Shown: one piece after another, positions 33,986-42,649 of the stretch
How the letters are laid out: each line of letters starts with the position of its first letter
Numbering within the stretch: position 1 is the stretch's first letter
Source of the DNA: CAIKMD01 sp963729935
GTDB taxonomy: Bacteria; Pseudomonadota; Alphaproteobacteria; ATCC43930; CGMCC-115725
NCBI GenBank assembly: GCA_963729935.1
Contig: CAVSPW010000002.1
Span: 868,001-932,000, forward strand
Reading direction: 5' to 3'
DNA length: 64,000 nucleotides
Program-made: the position numbers and the translations under genes
Notes under the pieces: generated by a model
The model's input: the letters and a program-made list of their open reading frames with translations, nothing else
Database searches by the model: none
What the model was told of the DNA's origin: nothing

Positions 33986-36013
33986 ATGGGGAACCTACTC
34001 AAATTAAACTCCAACCTCAAAATCGGGGTTCGCGTCAGCGGCGGCTTCGCGGCGGTCTTGTCGTTGCTCGTCGCCCTCGCAGCATTGTCTTATTTCGGCC
34101 TCAGGTCGACCCAGGACGCCTTCACCAGCTACGAAACGATCAGCGTCAACACGCAGTCGACGCTCAAAATCGACCGCGACTTCACCGCGTTGCGGCAAAA
34201 CGCGCTGACCTATGTGACGAATGGCAGCGAGACGGCACTGAAGAACATCAGTGAACTCCGCCAATCGCTGAGCGCGGATATAAAAGACGAAATCTCACGT
34301 CTCATCATCCCGGCGGTCCACGAGAAAATGACCGAGGTCGGCGGGCTGATGGATCAATTCGGCTCCAATCAGGATGTGCTGATCCAGAAGAAGAAGGAGC
34401 GCGATCACGCCTTCAACGAGATGATGGTCCCGCTTGCCACTAAACTGCAGGCTGCTTTGTCGGACATGATCAATGCGGCGATGAAGGACGGAGACATGGC
34501 GACTGCCGCGCGCGCGGGCATCGCGCAGCAGGCGCTGATGTCGATGCGGGTGGCCTCTCTCCGTTATCTTCTGACGCCCGATCAGCAATTCGCGGACGCA
34601 GGCAATAAGGCCGCCGACGCGCTCAGCGCGGCATTGGCTCCGCTCAAACAAACCGTCAAAAGCCCCGAACAGCAGGACCGCCTGCGCATCGTCGAGGAGA
34701 CCGCACCGCAATACCGCGCCGCGTTCACGGCGGCGGCAGCGGCGATCCAGGATGTCGACAAGATCTTCAACGTGACCAATGCCAAAGTGGCCGCCGATAT
34801 CGGGACGAGGCTGGCAGACTTGAAGGCCAAACAGGTGGCTTCGCTCAAGCAGATCGGCGATACGAGCAAGGCCGGGATCAGCTCGACCATCACGCAGTCG
34901 ATTGCGATGTCGATCGCTGCCACCCTCTTAGGCGCGTTCCTCGCTTGGCTGATCGGCCGCGGCATCACCCGCCCGGTAGCGGGCATGACGAAGGCGATGA
35001 CGGTTCTCGCCGGCGGCGACACCTCGGTCGAGATTCCGTCGCGCGACAACAAGGACGAAATCGGCGACATGGCCAAGGCGGTCCAGGTCTTCAAGGATAG
35101 CATGATCGAGACCGGGCGCCTGCGCGCCGAGCAAGAACAGCAGAAAAAGCGCGCCGAACAGGAGCGTCGCAAGGGGATGATGGATCTCGCCGATAAGTTC
35201 GAGGCGACTGTCGGCGGTGTGGTCAAGACTGTGAGTGCGGCATCGACCGAGTTGCAGGCGACGGCGCAAGCCTTGGCGGCGACGGCGGAAGAGACCAGCC
35301 GTCAATCTACCGCTGTTGCGGCGGCGTCCGAACAGGCGACGACCAACGTCCAGACGGTGTCTTCGGCGACCGAAGAGCTATCCTCGTCAATCAAGGAGAT
35401 CACGCAGCAGGTCGGGGAATCGACCCGCGCTGCCGGCGATAGCGCGAGACAAGCGACGGAAACCAACACGCGCGTCCTGCGGCTGAAAGAATCGGTGCAG
35501 AAAATCGACGCGGTCGTGAACCTGATCAACGACATCGCCAGCCAAACGAACCTTCTGGCGCTCAACGCCACCATTGAGGCGGCGCGCGCCGGGGAAGCAG
35601 GCAAGGGCTTTGCCGTGGTCGCGTCGGAAGTGAAGGCGCTGGCTACCCAGACGGCGAAGGCGACCGAGGACATTGCGGCGCAAATCCGTGAAATCCAGGA
35701 AGAGACCGATCAGTCGGTGCAGTCGATCGGGGCCATCACCCAAACCATCGGACAGGTGAACGCGATCGCCACGAGCATCGCCGCGGCCGTCGAACAACAG
35801 GGCGCCGCGACCCAGGAGATCGCGCGGTCGGTTGCTCAGGCGGCGCAGGGCACGAGCGAGGTCTCTTCTAACATCGTCAGCGTCAATGAAGCCTCGAAGC
35901 AGACGGGTGCCGCGGCGACCCAGATGCTGAGCGCGGCTCAAGAGCTGAGCTTGAATGGCGAGACATTGAAGACCCAGGTCGAGAACTTCTTGAAGGAAGT
36001 GCGCGCAGCTTAG
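33986..36013 (+). CDS. methyl-accepting chemotaxis protein
   Basis: This chemoreceptor of about 675 residues signals to CheA/CheW. A GGGAGGCG ribosome site fixes the ATG at 33986. Transmembrane helix 1 (VSGGFAAVLSLLVALAALSYFGL) is followed by a periplasmic four-helix-bundle sensor of about 250 residues and transmembrane helix 2 (IAMSIAATLLGAFLAWLIG). A HAMP domain starts RGITRPVAGMTKAMTVLAGGD. The signalling coiled coil contains the hairpin tip INDIASQTNLLALNATIEAARAGEAGKGFAVVASEVK, which is canonical. No C-terminal CheR-tethering pentapeptide is visible (ends LKEVRAA). No che genes are in the window, so it feeds a pathway encoded elsewhere. Confidence 0.95.
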   Translation: MGNLLKLNSNLKIGVRVSGGFAAVLSLLVALAALSYFGLRSTQDAFTSYETISVNTQSTLKIDRDFTALRQNALTYVTNGSETALKNISELRQSLSADIKDEISRLIIPAVHEKMTEVGGLMDQFGSNQDVLIQKKKERDHAFNEMMVPLATKLQAALSDMINAAMKDGDMATAARAGIAQQALMSMRVASLRYLLTPDQQFADAGNKAADALSAALAPLKQTVKSPEQQDRLRIVEETAPQYRAAFTAAAAAIQDVDKIFNVTNAKVAADIGTRLADLKAKQVASLKQIGDTSKAGISSTITQSIAMSIAATLLGAFLAWLIGRGITRPVAGMTKAMTVLAGGDTSVEIPSRDNKDEIGDMAKAVQVFKDSMIETGRLRAEQEQQKKRAEQERRKGMMDLADKFEATVGGVVKTVSAASTELQATAQALAATAEETSRQSTAVAAASEQATTNVQTVSSATEELSSSIKEITQQVGESTRAAGDSARQATETNTRVLRLKESVQKIDAVVNLINDIASQTNLLALNATIEAARAGEAGKGFAVVASEVKALATQTAKATEDIAAQIREIQEETDQSVQSIGAITQTIGQVNAIATSIAAAVEQQGAATQEIARSVAQAAQGTSEVSSNIVSVNEASKQTGAAATQMLSAAQELSLNGETLKTQVENFLKEVRAA

Positions 36014-36092
36014 AAGCAGGCCCGCGGACAGCGTGGCGGACGAGCGCCACGCTGCCAGGTGGCACTCGTAAATCCAGACGGTGGGGGCTCTC

Positions 36093-36464
36093 ATGGACGA
36101 TGCGTCGGTTCGTTCGAATGCCCACATCCATCCGGCGATTCGAGACCGCGTCTTGGAGGTTTCCAGCGATTTTCGGCTGAGGTCTCTAGCCTTATCGGGA
36201 GAAAGCGGCGCCACGCTGGACGGTACAATCGCGTTGTTCGAAATGCTGACGCCGACGAATTTTCCAAAGATCGATCGCTTACATTATGACGCAGCGGAGG
36301 CGGCAGCCAACCTCCTCCGTCTGGTTCGACAACGGCTCGCACTCTGGGAATGCGGTCAACTGCCGACGCCGGCCGAGGCGACCGCAACGAAGAATGATAT
36401 GGCGCGCTGCGAGAATTATTTGAAGGAGTGGTTGGCCATGCTCGGAAGCCGCAAGCTTGCATAA
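36093..36464 (+). CDS. hypothetical protein (123 aa)
   Basis: This helical soluble protein lies 79 bases after the chemoreceptor on the same strand, with a GGTGGGGG ribosome site before the ATG at 36093. Mid-sequence it has DRLHYDAAEAAANLLRLVRQRLALWECGQLPTPAEATATKNDMARCENYLKEWLAMLG, consistent with a helical bundle. No family is recognised. Co-transcription with the chemoreceptor suggests an accessory role, but nothing in the sequence shows it. Confidence 0.6.
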   Translation: MDDASVRSNAHIHPAIRDRVLEVSSDFRLRSLALSGESGATLDGTIALFEMLTPTNFPKIDRLHYDAAEAAANLLRLVRQRLALWECGQLPTPAEATATKNDMARCENYLKEWLAMLGSRKLA

Positions 36465-36846
36465 GGCTTGGCTATCACTGGCCTTCCTCCCGGCAAGGTA
36501 ACTCGTTCGAAAATTAGGCTTTGGTTCGGCCGGAGCGTACAGCTCAGACACACAAGCCAACAATACCGTGTTGCATCGAACGTGACCCCATCAGTGAGAC
36601 CATGGGGACCGGTTTGAAGATCTCATCGGGATCAAAGCCAAACGGCCGGTTGGCGCGAATTGACGCCGACGTAAAAGGGAGAGGCCGCGCTGCCCACGCT
36701 TGGGAGCAAGATCACCTGTTGCAATTCGACCGAGGGCGGAGCATTTCTCTACAGTTGCGGACCAAGAGCGGTAGCGAGGCAGAAAGGCCCAAGTCGACGG
36801 GCTACTATCGGCCGGATGCCGCCGCCTCGCCCGCCGCCGCGGCCAT
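36465..36846. other. intergenic, no gene seen
   Basis: No supported gene in this 380-base stretch. It borders the transhydrogenase remnant, and open frames here have low-complexity composition typical of chance. Confidence 0.4.
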
Positions 36847-37125
36847 TCATGCATACCCGACGCTCGGCGAAGCGATCGGCGCGGTCATGACTTCGACCGG
36901 TGTCTGCGAGCCGACCGCCAACGCGCTCTCGCCCAGCAGCGATGCCGCGCGCTCGACCAGGATATGATCACTGAGCAGGGCGCGGCTCCGCCTGTCGTAA
37001 ACCAGCTTGAGCAGTCCTTCGGCTCGGCCTGAAACCTGCGCCCGCGCATCTGCGCGGTAGTCATACCGCGCAATGCCGACCTCGTGCCCAACGGCGCGCG
37101 CCTCGCTTTCGGTCAGGAAAGATGT
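36847..37125 (-). pseudogene. C-terminal remnant of a pyridine-nucleotide disulfide oxidoreductase (soluble transhydrogenase type)
   Basis: The fragment FLTESEARAVGHEVGIARYDYRADARAQVSGRAEGLLKLVYDRRSRALLSDHILVERAASLLGESALAVG follows the dimerisation domain of this flavoprotein family. In relatives this reads as ...LTEEEAR...G...LLKLVF...LLGVHIIGE.A.ELIHIG. The FAD and NAD domains are absent and the final residues are degraded (PIASPSVGYA instead of a YPTLAEAY-like end). It is a dead leftover on the minus strand. Confidence 0.65.
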
Positions 37126-37242
37126 TCGGCGATATGGGTTGCGATCCGGCGACGCTAACCCGCGCCGAGCGCGAGGCGCTCCTCGATCAAGCGGCTGCGC
37201 TCCACCTTCCGCCAAGCCATGATTTTACCGCGGGACATCAAG

Positions 37243-38424
37243 TCAGTCATTGCGCGCTTGCCTCGATCCCATGAGAACCGAAAATCCGCGCTCGAGATCG
37301 CTCAAAAGATCCGCCTCAGCTTCCAGACCGACGGACAGCCGCAGCAGCGTATCACCGATGCCGGCCAGACGTCGAGCTTCGGCGCTCATGCTCACATGCG
37401 TCATGGTCGCCGGGTGCGCAATCAGGCTTTCGACGCCACCGAGCGACTCCGCAAGCGTGAACAAAGTGAGCGCCTCGACAAAATGGCGAACGTCCTCCAC
37501 ATCCCCGTAGAGATCGAAACTCAGCATGGCGCCAAATCCGGTTTGCTGTGCCTTGGCGATGGCGTGGCCAGGATGGGTCTCAAGGCCCGGATAATGAACG
37601 GCGTGCACGCGCGGATGCTGCAGCAGGAACGACGCCAGAGCCGCCGCCGTCCGTTGCTGCGCTTCGATCCGCGGAAACAGGGTACGTAACCCCCGCAGAG
37701 TTAAATGGGCATCGAAGGGAGCGCCGGTCACACCGGCGATATTCGCCCAGTCGGCAAGCAATTGGACATCGGCCTTGTCCGCCGCGACCACGACGCCACC
37801 GACCACGTCAGAATGGCCATTGAGATATTTGGTGGTCGAATGGATGACAAAATCCGCGCCGAGGGCGATCGGCTTCTGAAGCGCGGGCGAGAGAAACGTA
37901 TTGTCCACGGCAACCGTGGCGCCAACCGCGTGTGCGCGCACCGCGATCGCGCGGATATCGACGACGCGCATGAGCGGATTGCTGGGGGTCTCGATCAGAA
38001 CGAGCGCAGGAGAACCATCCAGAGCACGGGCGATGGCTGCGTCATCTGTCTGGTCGACGAAGGCCACGCCGAAGTGCGACCTCTCCCGTCGTGCAGAGAG
38101 AAGATGATAGGTCCCAGCGTAGCAGTCGTGGGGAGCGATGACCAAATCATCGGACCGCAGTTGCGATAAGACCAGATCGACGGCCGCCATGCCCGAAGAT
38201 ACTACGATAGCGCCGGCGCCTCCCTCTAGCTTGGCGATTGTATCGGCAAGCATGTCACGGCTGGGATTGGCTGTTCGTGTGTAGGCATAGGCCCTCGGTT
38301 GGTCGAAGCCTTCGAAGGCGAAGGTGCTCGACATATAGAGCGGCGGTGCGACAGCACCGAACTTCCCATCGGCGGCGATGCCATTTGCGGCCGCGACTGT
38401 CTGAGGCGCTTTGTTCTGCGGCAT
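37243..38424 (-). CDS. PLP-dependent transsulfuration enzyme (cystathionine gamma-synthase/lyase type)
   Basis: This 393-residue enzyme of the Cys/Met-metabolism PLP family is a fold-type I homotetramer. The PLP lysine is in VIHSTTKYLNGHSDVVGG (about residue 203). SSGMAAVDLVL, IETPSNPLMRVVDI and VDNTFLSPALQKPIALGAD are the usual cofactor and substrate loops, and SLGGVESLIAHPATMTH is the C-terminal signature. Family members make cystathionine from an O-acylhomoserine, cleave cystathionine or methionine, or sulfhydrylate; sequence alone does not separate these safely. Length is normal and it stands alone. Confidence 0.9.
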   Translation of the reverse strand: MPQNKAPQTVAAANGIAADGKFGAVAPPLYMSSTFAFEGFDQPRAYAYTRTANPSRDMLADTIAKLEGGAGAIVVSSGMAAVDLVLSQLRSDDLVIAPHDCYAGTYHLLSARRERSHFGVAFVDQTDDAAIARALDGSPALVLIETPSNPLMRVVDIRAIAVRAHAVGATVAVDNTFLSPALQKPIALGADFVIHSTTKYLNGHSDVVGGVVVAADKADVQLLADWANIAGVTGAPFDAHLTLRGLRTLFPRIEAQQRTAAALASFLLQHPRVHAVHYPGLETHPGHAIAKAQQTGFGAMLSFDLYGDVEDVRHFVEALTLFTLAESLGGVESLIAHPATMTHVSMSAEARRLAGIGDTLLRLSVGLEAEADLLSDLERGFSVLMGSRQARND

Positions 38425-38586
38425 GATCTTAGACCTCTGCGCTAGGGATCAGCGGGGTGGTTCGACCATAGGCACGTTCTCCCCTCACGACGAAAGTTAG
38501 GCAATACGAGATGCTGCCGCGCAAGTGCGACAATTAGCTGCACGGCGTACTCGCCAAGATCTTGCAAAACGACATGAACGCCAACC

Positions 38587-39780
38587 TTACAGGTTGTCGG
38601 GCGGCAAGAGCAGCATGCGCCCATAGCACAGCACAAAGAGTCCGAACGCGGCGATCCAGAGACATGCCGACACCATGAGAAGCGGCACGATCCAATTCGC
38701 GCCGAACGCTGCCCCGACGCGCGTGAGCGCTGCCACCGTGACAAGGATGTAGATCAGGCTGGTCACGTGATCCGCCGAAAGATCCCGGCCGGTGTGGCCG
38801 CGCGTCGCACGCGTCATCACGGCCAGAGTCATTGTGCCGATTGCTCCGGCCGTCAGCGCGTGGATCGCAGCGCTTGCCTCTACGCCGGCATCGAGGACCG
38901 ATAAACCGAGCAATGCCACGCCCAGCACTAGCCACCCATAGCCGATATGAAGAACGAGGAGCAGCGGTTCGGTGATTGTAGCCGCACCGCGCCAGCGCAA
39001 CAGGCGCCACAGGTTTAGCGTCGCGCCGAGCAGCAGAAGCAAACCGATCAGATGCGAATCCGGAAAGAACGCCCAGCCAATCAAGCCGGTATCAAGGGTG
39101 CCGAGCGCGACGCGATCAGTGCGGCCATGAGCGGCGGGAAGCGCGGAGTGCCGACGCTTGGACAGCCAATTCCGGGTAAAACTTGGGACGATTCGGCCCG
39201 CGACGACGGACATCAGTACGATCACCGCGGCGACCCCGAGACGCCAGCCAAGCCCCGACGGCACGGCGGTGACTCCGTCGGCCTCCATGTGCATCAGCAA
39301 GTTGGCGAGGCCGAGGACGGCGACCGGAATCACCATTGGCAGGTTGCGCCAATTGCGACCCGCGATGATCTCGCGCGCGACGATTCCGAGCAGGGCTACC
39401 GGAAAGGACAGGTCTGCGGCGACCGCAAGCCAGAACGGAATTAACGCAGAAACCAGGCAGGCGATGCGGCCCAACAGCCACAGCCCAGCCAGAAGAGCTA
39501 GCGGTGCGCCGCTGACCGGAAGCCGGTGCGTCCAGTTCGGAATAGCGGTGAGAAGGAAGCCGGCAATGACCGCCATCACGAAGCCGAACAGCATTTCATG
39601 GATATGCCAGCTCAGCGGGTCGAACCGGCTCGGGAGAGTGAGTCCTGTGATGAACAGGACGATCCAGACCGCGAGCGCTACCGCCGCCCAAAGACCCGCG
39701 GCAAAAAAGAACGGGCGGAAACCGTGCGAGAGAAAGACCGGCGCAGGGCGTCGCGTTATCTCACCCGTAACGCTGCTCAT
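38587..39780 (-). CDS. nnrS: NnrS family membrane protein
   Basis: This 397-residue inner-membrane protein is of the NnrS family, heme- and copper-binding proteins expressed with denitrification genes and linked to protection from nitric oxide. About 12 hydrophobic helices are apparent. Conserved features include FRPFFFAAGLWA near the start, WHIHEMLFGFVMAVIAGFLLTAIPNWT in helix 2-3 with two His, and GRIVPSFTRNWL and HALTAGAIGTMTLAVMTRATRGHTGR towards the C-terminus. It is near narGHJI and a Crp/Fnr gene, as expected for nitrogen-oxide metabolism. No NO or nitrite reductase is in the window, so NO may come as a by-product of nitrate respiration. Confidence 0.9.
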   Translation of the reverse strand: MSSVTGEITRRPAPVFLSHGFRPFFFAAGLWAAVALAVWIVLFITGLTLPSRFDPLSWHIHEMLFGFVMAVIAGFLLTAIPNWTHRLPVSGAPLALLAGLWLLGRIACLVSALIPFWLAVAADLSFPVALLGIVAREIIAGRNWRNLPMVIPVAVLGLANLLMHMEADGVTAVPSGLGWRLGVAAVIVLMSVVAGRIVPSFTRNWLSKRRHSALPAAHGRTDRVALGTLDTGLIGWAFFPDSHLIGLLLLLGATLNLWRLLRWRGAATITEPLLLVLHIGYGWLVLGVALLGLSVLDAGVEASAAIHALTAGAIGTMTLAVMTRATRGHTGRDLSADHVTSLIYILVTVAALTRVGAAFGANWIVPLLMVSACLWIAAFGLFVLCYGRMLLLPPDNL

Positions 39781-39930
39781 GGTACTTTCCCGATCGCGGC
39801 TAAAACAGTGCGCAGGTCAGGAATGATCGTTCGTGTGTTCGCCACGTTCGTCATCGTCATTCGTCTCCGATAGATAATGCGGGCGCTATTTCGATCTACG
39901 AGGAAGTACTCGATCCATGACGGCATCGAC

Positions 39931-40407
39931 TCAGAACGGTGACCATCCCTGGCTTCCGGCGACGGCCCCGAAGACGGTGATCAGACTGAGCGTAAGCAGA
40001 ATCCAGTGCGCCCGGTGCAGCCACACAAGAGCGACGTCAGGCGCGGCTGTCGTCCAGTTGTTGAAGTGCCGCTGTAAAATGAATGGCTCTGCCGCGAAGA
40101 GGATGAAGCAGAATAGTAGCCATACGCCGACCATCGCGTGCATCCACCAGAACTGCGCCGACTGGAACCGGTCCCAGAGATCGAGGCGCGCCACCATGTA
40201 GAAGCCGGTCAGGCCGACAATGATGACAGCGGTCCGGGCCTGCCACACGAACCGGCGCTCGATCGCCTGAAAGGCTCTGATCCGATCGGGACCGAGCTCG
40301 CCGCGACGGACCGCCGGCAGCACCACCGTGGTTGCCATCGTCACGCCGCCGATCCAGATGACCACGGCAAGGACATGCAACGCACGCGCGATCACGGCAT
40401 CATCCAT
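39931..40407 (-). CDS. small four-helix membrane protein (CopD-like)
   Basis: This protein of about 158 residues has four hydrophobic segments: ALHVLAVVIWIGGVTMATTVVLPAV, AVIIVGLTGFYMVARL, WMHAMVGVWLLFCFILFAAEPFI and WILLTLSLITVFGAVAGSQGW. His residues sit at the helix starts (ALHVLAV, WWMHAMV, WLHRAHW), a pattern seen in cytochrome-like and CopD-type copper-handling proteins. Relatives often sit beside nnrS and nar genes. The start MDDAVIARALHV at 40407 keeps helix 1 at the N-terminus; an ATG at 40425 adds six residues. A heme or copper role is inferred. Confidence 0.7.
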   Translation of the reverse strand: MDDAVIARALHVLAVVIWIGGVTMATTVVLPAVRRGELGPDRIRAFQAIERRFVWQARTAVIIVGLTGFYMVARLDLWDRFQSAQFWWMHAMVGVWLLFCFILFAAEPFILQRHFNNWTTAAPDVALVWLHRAHWILLTLSLITVFGAVAGSQGWSPF

Positions 40408-40451
40408 CGCTGCTCCCAATCGCATGTGGCCGGGTTTCCAATGGAGAAGCC

Positions 40452-41243
40452 TTAGGTTCGCTTGGAAGGGAACGGCATGATCGGCTCGGGTCCGTCGATC
40501 TGCGGGTCGAGGCAAAAGCGGGCACGCATCGGCGCTGCATCTGCAACCTCGACCGTGTCGCCGAGGATGCGTAGGCCGTACCGCTCCATGCCTGCGAGGA
40601 TCCGCGAAAACGTCTCACGGGTCATTCCGAGTTGCCATGCAATGAGGCGCTTCTCCATCGGCAGCCGCACCGGCACGTGGGATCTTGCCTGCAGCACGAG
40701 CTCGAGCAGGTAACAGCCGACGCGCTCCTCGGCCGACCGAAGCTTTAGGTTCTTCGCCAGCTTGACCTGGCGGCGAAACTGCGCTGCCTGGCAGGCGAGG
40801 ACCGCGAGGCACAGCGCGTGATCGGTTGCGACGGCTTCGCGGAATGCGTCCGCCTGAATGAGGACGAGATGGGCATCCTCCAGGACACGTGCCCGCGCCA
40901 AATAGGGCTGCTGATTTAGAACCGCCGCCGGAAGCAGCAGATCGATTGGCCGCATAAACTCGATAAGGGTTTCAGCGGTCCCGCTGACGCCGAGAAGCGC
41001 CACGCTACCTGATACCAGGAGCTGCGCGAAAGAGGGGATCTCGGCTTGCTCAAAGAGCGTGCTTCCCGAAGGGACCCGGTGCAGGACCGCCAGTCGCGCT
41101 AGATGGTCGAGCGTAGCCGCGGGGACCAGACCAAGCCAAGGAGTCTCGGCCAGAGCCATGCGGGGCGAAGTTGCCGAGATGCTCATCGTGGGACCATTGG
41201 CCGATTGAGGGTTATCAGAATGAGAGCGCGCGTTCACTTTCAT
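40452..41243 (-). CDS. Crp/Fnr-family regulator next to the nar operon
   Basis: This 263-residue protein has an N-terminal effector barrel (LHRVPSGSTLFEQAEIPSFAQLLVSGSVALLG), a long dimer helix and a C-terminal helix-turn-helix (MEKRLIAWQLGMTRETFSRILAGMERYGL). The recognition helix ETFSR carries the E-xxSR arrangement for TTGA-type sites. FNR's Fe-S cysteines are missing, so it fits the DNR/NarR/NnrR group, which responds to NO or nitrite. It is divergent from the nar operon, with the FNR box at 41341 in the shared interval, and likely controls both. Confidence 0.85.
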   Translation of the reverse strand: MKVNARSHSDNPQSANGPTMSISATSPRMALAETPWLGLVPAATLDHLARLAVLHRVPSGSTLFEQAEIPSFAQLLVSGSVALLGVSGTAETLIEFMRPIDLLLPAAVLNQQPYLARARVLEDAHLVLIQADAFREAVATDHALCLAVLACQAAQFRRQVKLAKNLKLRSAEERVGCYLLELVLQARSHVPVRLPMEKRLIAWQLGMTRETFSRILAGMERYGLRILGDTVEVADAAPMRARFCLDPQIDGPEPIMPFPSKRT

Positions 41244-41340
41244 CAGGCTTAACTATCCCGTCGACTTTGGTCGGAAAGCCCGGCGTCAACCGATAAGTGA
41301 TCTGTATCGCGCATTAAGGTAGTCCGAAGACGAGCATGCA

Positions 41341-41354
41341 TTGATTTAGATCAA
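41341..41354 (+). promoter_or_regulatory. FNR/DNR box of the nar operon
   Basis: TTGAT-TTAG-ATCAA is a perfect consensus site. It is embedded in a longer 20-base palindrome (GCATTGAT...ATCAATGC, 41338-41357). It lies 60 bases upstream of the small ORF and about 100 bases from the divergent Crp/Fnr gene, placing a start site near 41389 for a class II activator. Confidence 0.8.
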
Positions 41355-41414
41355 TGCCAAGGGCCCGCGATGCGGCATGGTGGCGGTCTAATCGGAAACT
41401 GCAGCAACCCTAGG

Positions 41415-41570
41415 ATGAGCAGCTTTCTCAAGTCACCGACCCAGAATCGCGAGGCGCTCACCGCGGCAACCGCTATCACTATCTCTGGTGGCTTCTTTGC
41501 GATTGGCATTCCCTGCCTCCCGCGGCGGTCCCTCTCGGCCGCAGCATTCGATACGGATGCCCTGCCATGA
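41415..41570 (+). CDS. 51-residue small membrane ORF heading the nar operon
   Basis: The ATG at 41415 opens MSSFLKSPTQNREALTAATA, followed by one hydrophobic segment (TAITISGGFFAIGIP) and a polar tail. The stop TGA overlaps the ATG of the transporter gene (ATGA). It lies downstream of the predicted FNR-dependent start, so it would be the first cistron. No family is known; it may be a leader that couples translation or a microprotein partner of the transporter. Confidence 0.4.
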   Translation: MSSFLKSPTQNREALTAATAITISGGFFAIGIPCLPRRSLSAAAFDTDALP

Positions 41571-42649
41571 GGCTCCGCTTCAAACGCGGAAGGCGCGACG
41601 AGCTCATAAGCTTGCACCCCGCATATTTCGCGCTCGTGATGGCTACCGGGATCGTCGCCCTTGCCGCCTATCTGCATGGCATACCAATCCTGCCGACCAT
41701 CTTGTTCTGGCTCAATGCCTTCTTCTTCGCGGTTCTGTTGACGGCAACGGTCGCGCGCGTGTGGCTCTACCCTGACGCATTCGCTGCCGACATATGCAGC
41801 CACAGCCGCGGCGTCGGATATTTTACCGTGGTCGCAGCCTTCGGCGTGTTCGGCAGCCAGCTCGTGCTTCAAATGGGAGCCGTCGGGCCGGCCGCCTTTT
41901 TCTGGATCGTCTGTGGAGTGCTCTGGTTCGTCGTAACCTATGGCGTGCTCGCGGTGCTCACGGTCAAAGTGCACAAACCCACTCTGGCCGATGGCCTCAA
42001 TGGCGGCTGGCTCGTCAGCGTTGTCGCCACCCAATCGGTCTCCATATTGACCGTGTTGATGCTGCCTTCCGGTGTCTCTCCCGGCTTGCAACAGCCGCTG
42101 ATGTTTGTGGCGCTTGTCCTGTGGCTCGGCGGCGGCGCTCTGTATCTGTGGCTGATGACACTGATTTTCTTCCGCTACACCTTCTTGCCGATGTCGCCGG
42201 AAGATCTCACCCCACCTTATTGGATCAACATGGGCGCGGTGGCGATCTCAACGCTGGCCGGCACTGTATTGCTGGGCCAGTCGGAACTTTCCCCAATCGT
42301 TTCCGTGATTGTGCCCTTCGTAAAGGGCTTCACACTGTTCTTCTGGGCCATCGGGAGTTGGTGGATACCCATGCTCGTGGTCTTGGGCATATGGCGCTAC
42401 CTGATCCGCGACGTGCCGTTCGCCTATGACCCGCTCTATTGGGGCGGAGTCTTCCCGTTGGGCATGTATTCGGTGTGCACCTATCGTTTGGCGGAGGTTA
42501 TGCAGGCGTCGTTCCTCATGCCGCTATCAAGGACGTTCATGATCATCGCGCTTGCCGCCTGGGCAACGACTCTTTTGGGCTTGGCCGAGAGCCTCCTGGC
42601 CCCGCGGCGGGCGTCCAATCCTCAAACTCGAGCGAGCAAATCCAAATGA
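41567..42649 (+). CDS. TDT/SLAC1-like anion channel or transporter
   Basis: This 360-residue membrane protein of the tellurite-resistance/dicarboxylate transporter (TDT) family shares its fold with TehA and plant SLAC1 anion channels. About ten hydrophobic helices are present, beginning with LHPAYFALVMATGIVALAAYL. SLAC1-type relatives conduct nitrate and chloride, while other TDT members transport dicarboxylates or sulfite. No narK-type nitrate/nitrite carrier is found, and this gene overlaps narG by four bases (ATGA). A role in nitrate entry or nitrite exit is therefore the most economical reading, though unproved. Confidence 0.85.
   Translation: MRLRFKRGRRDELISLHPAYFALVMATGIVALAAYLHGIPILPTILFWLNAFFFAVLLTATVARVWLYPDAFAADICSHSRGVGYFTVVAAFGVFGSQLVLQMGAVGPAAFFWIVCGVLWFVVTYGVLAVLTVKVHKPTLADGLNGGWLVSVVATQSVSILTVLMLPSGVSPGLQQPLMFVALVLWLGGGALYLWLMTLIFFRYTFLPMSPEDLTPPYWINMGAVAISTLAGTVLLGQSELSPIVSVIVPFVKGFTLFFWAIGSWWIPMLVVLGIWRYLIRDVPFAYDPLYWGGVFPLGMYSVCTYRLAEVMQASFLMPLSRTFMIIALAAWATTLLGLAESLLAPRRASNPQTRASKSK

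Noticed and set aside
36521..36967. 148-codon plus-strand frame
   Set aside because: It overlaps the recognisable transhydrogenase remnant on the other strand and has low-complexity composition.
38425..38586. Riboswitch (SAM type) upstream of the transsulfuration gene
   Set aside because: I could not fold the leader into a known SAM class from its conserved core; no firm match was seen.
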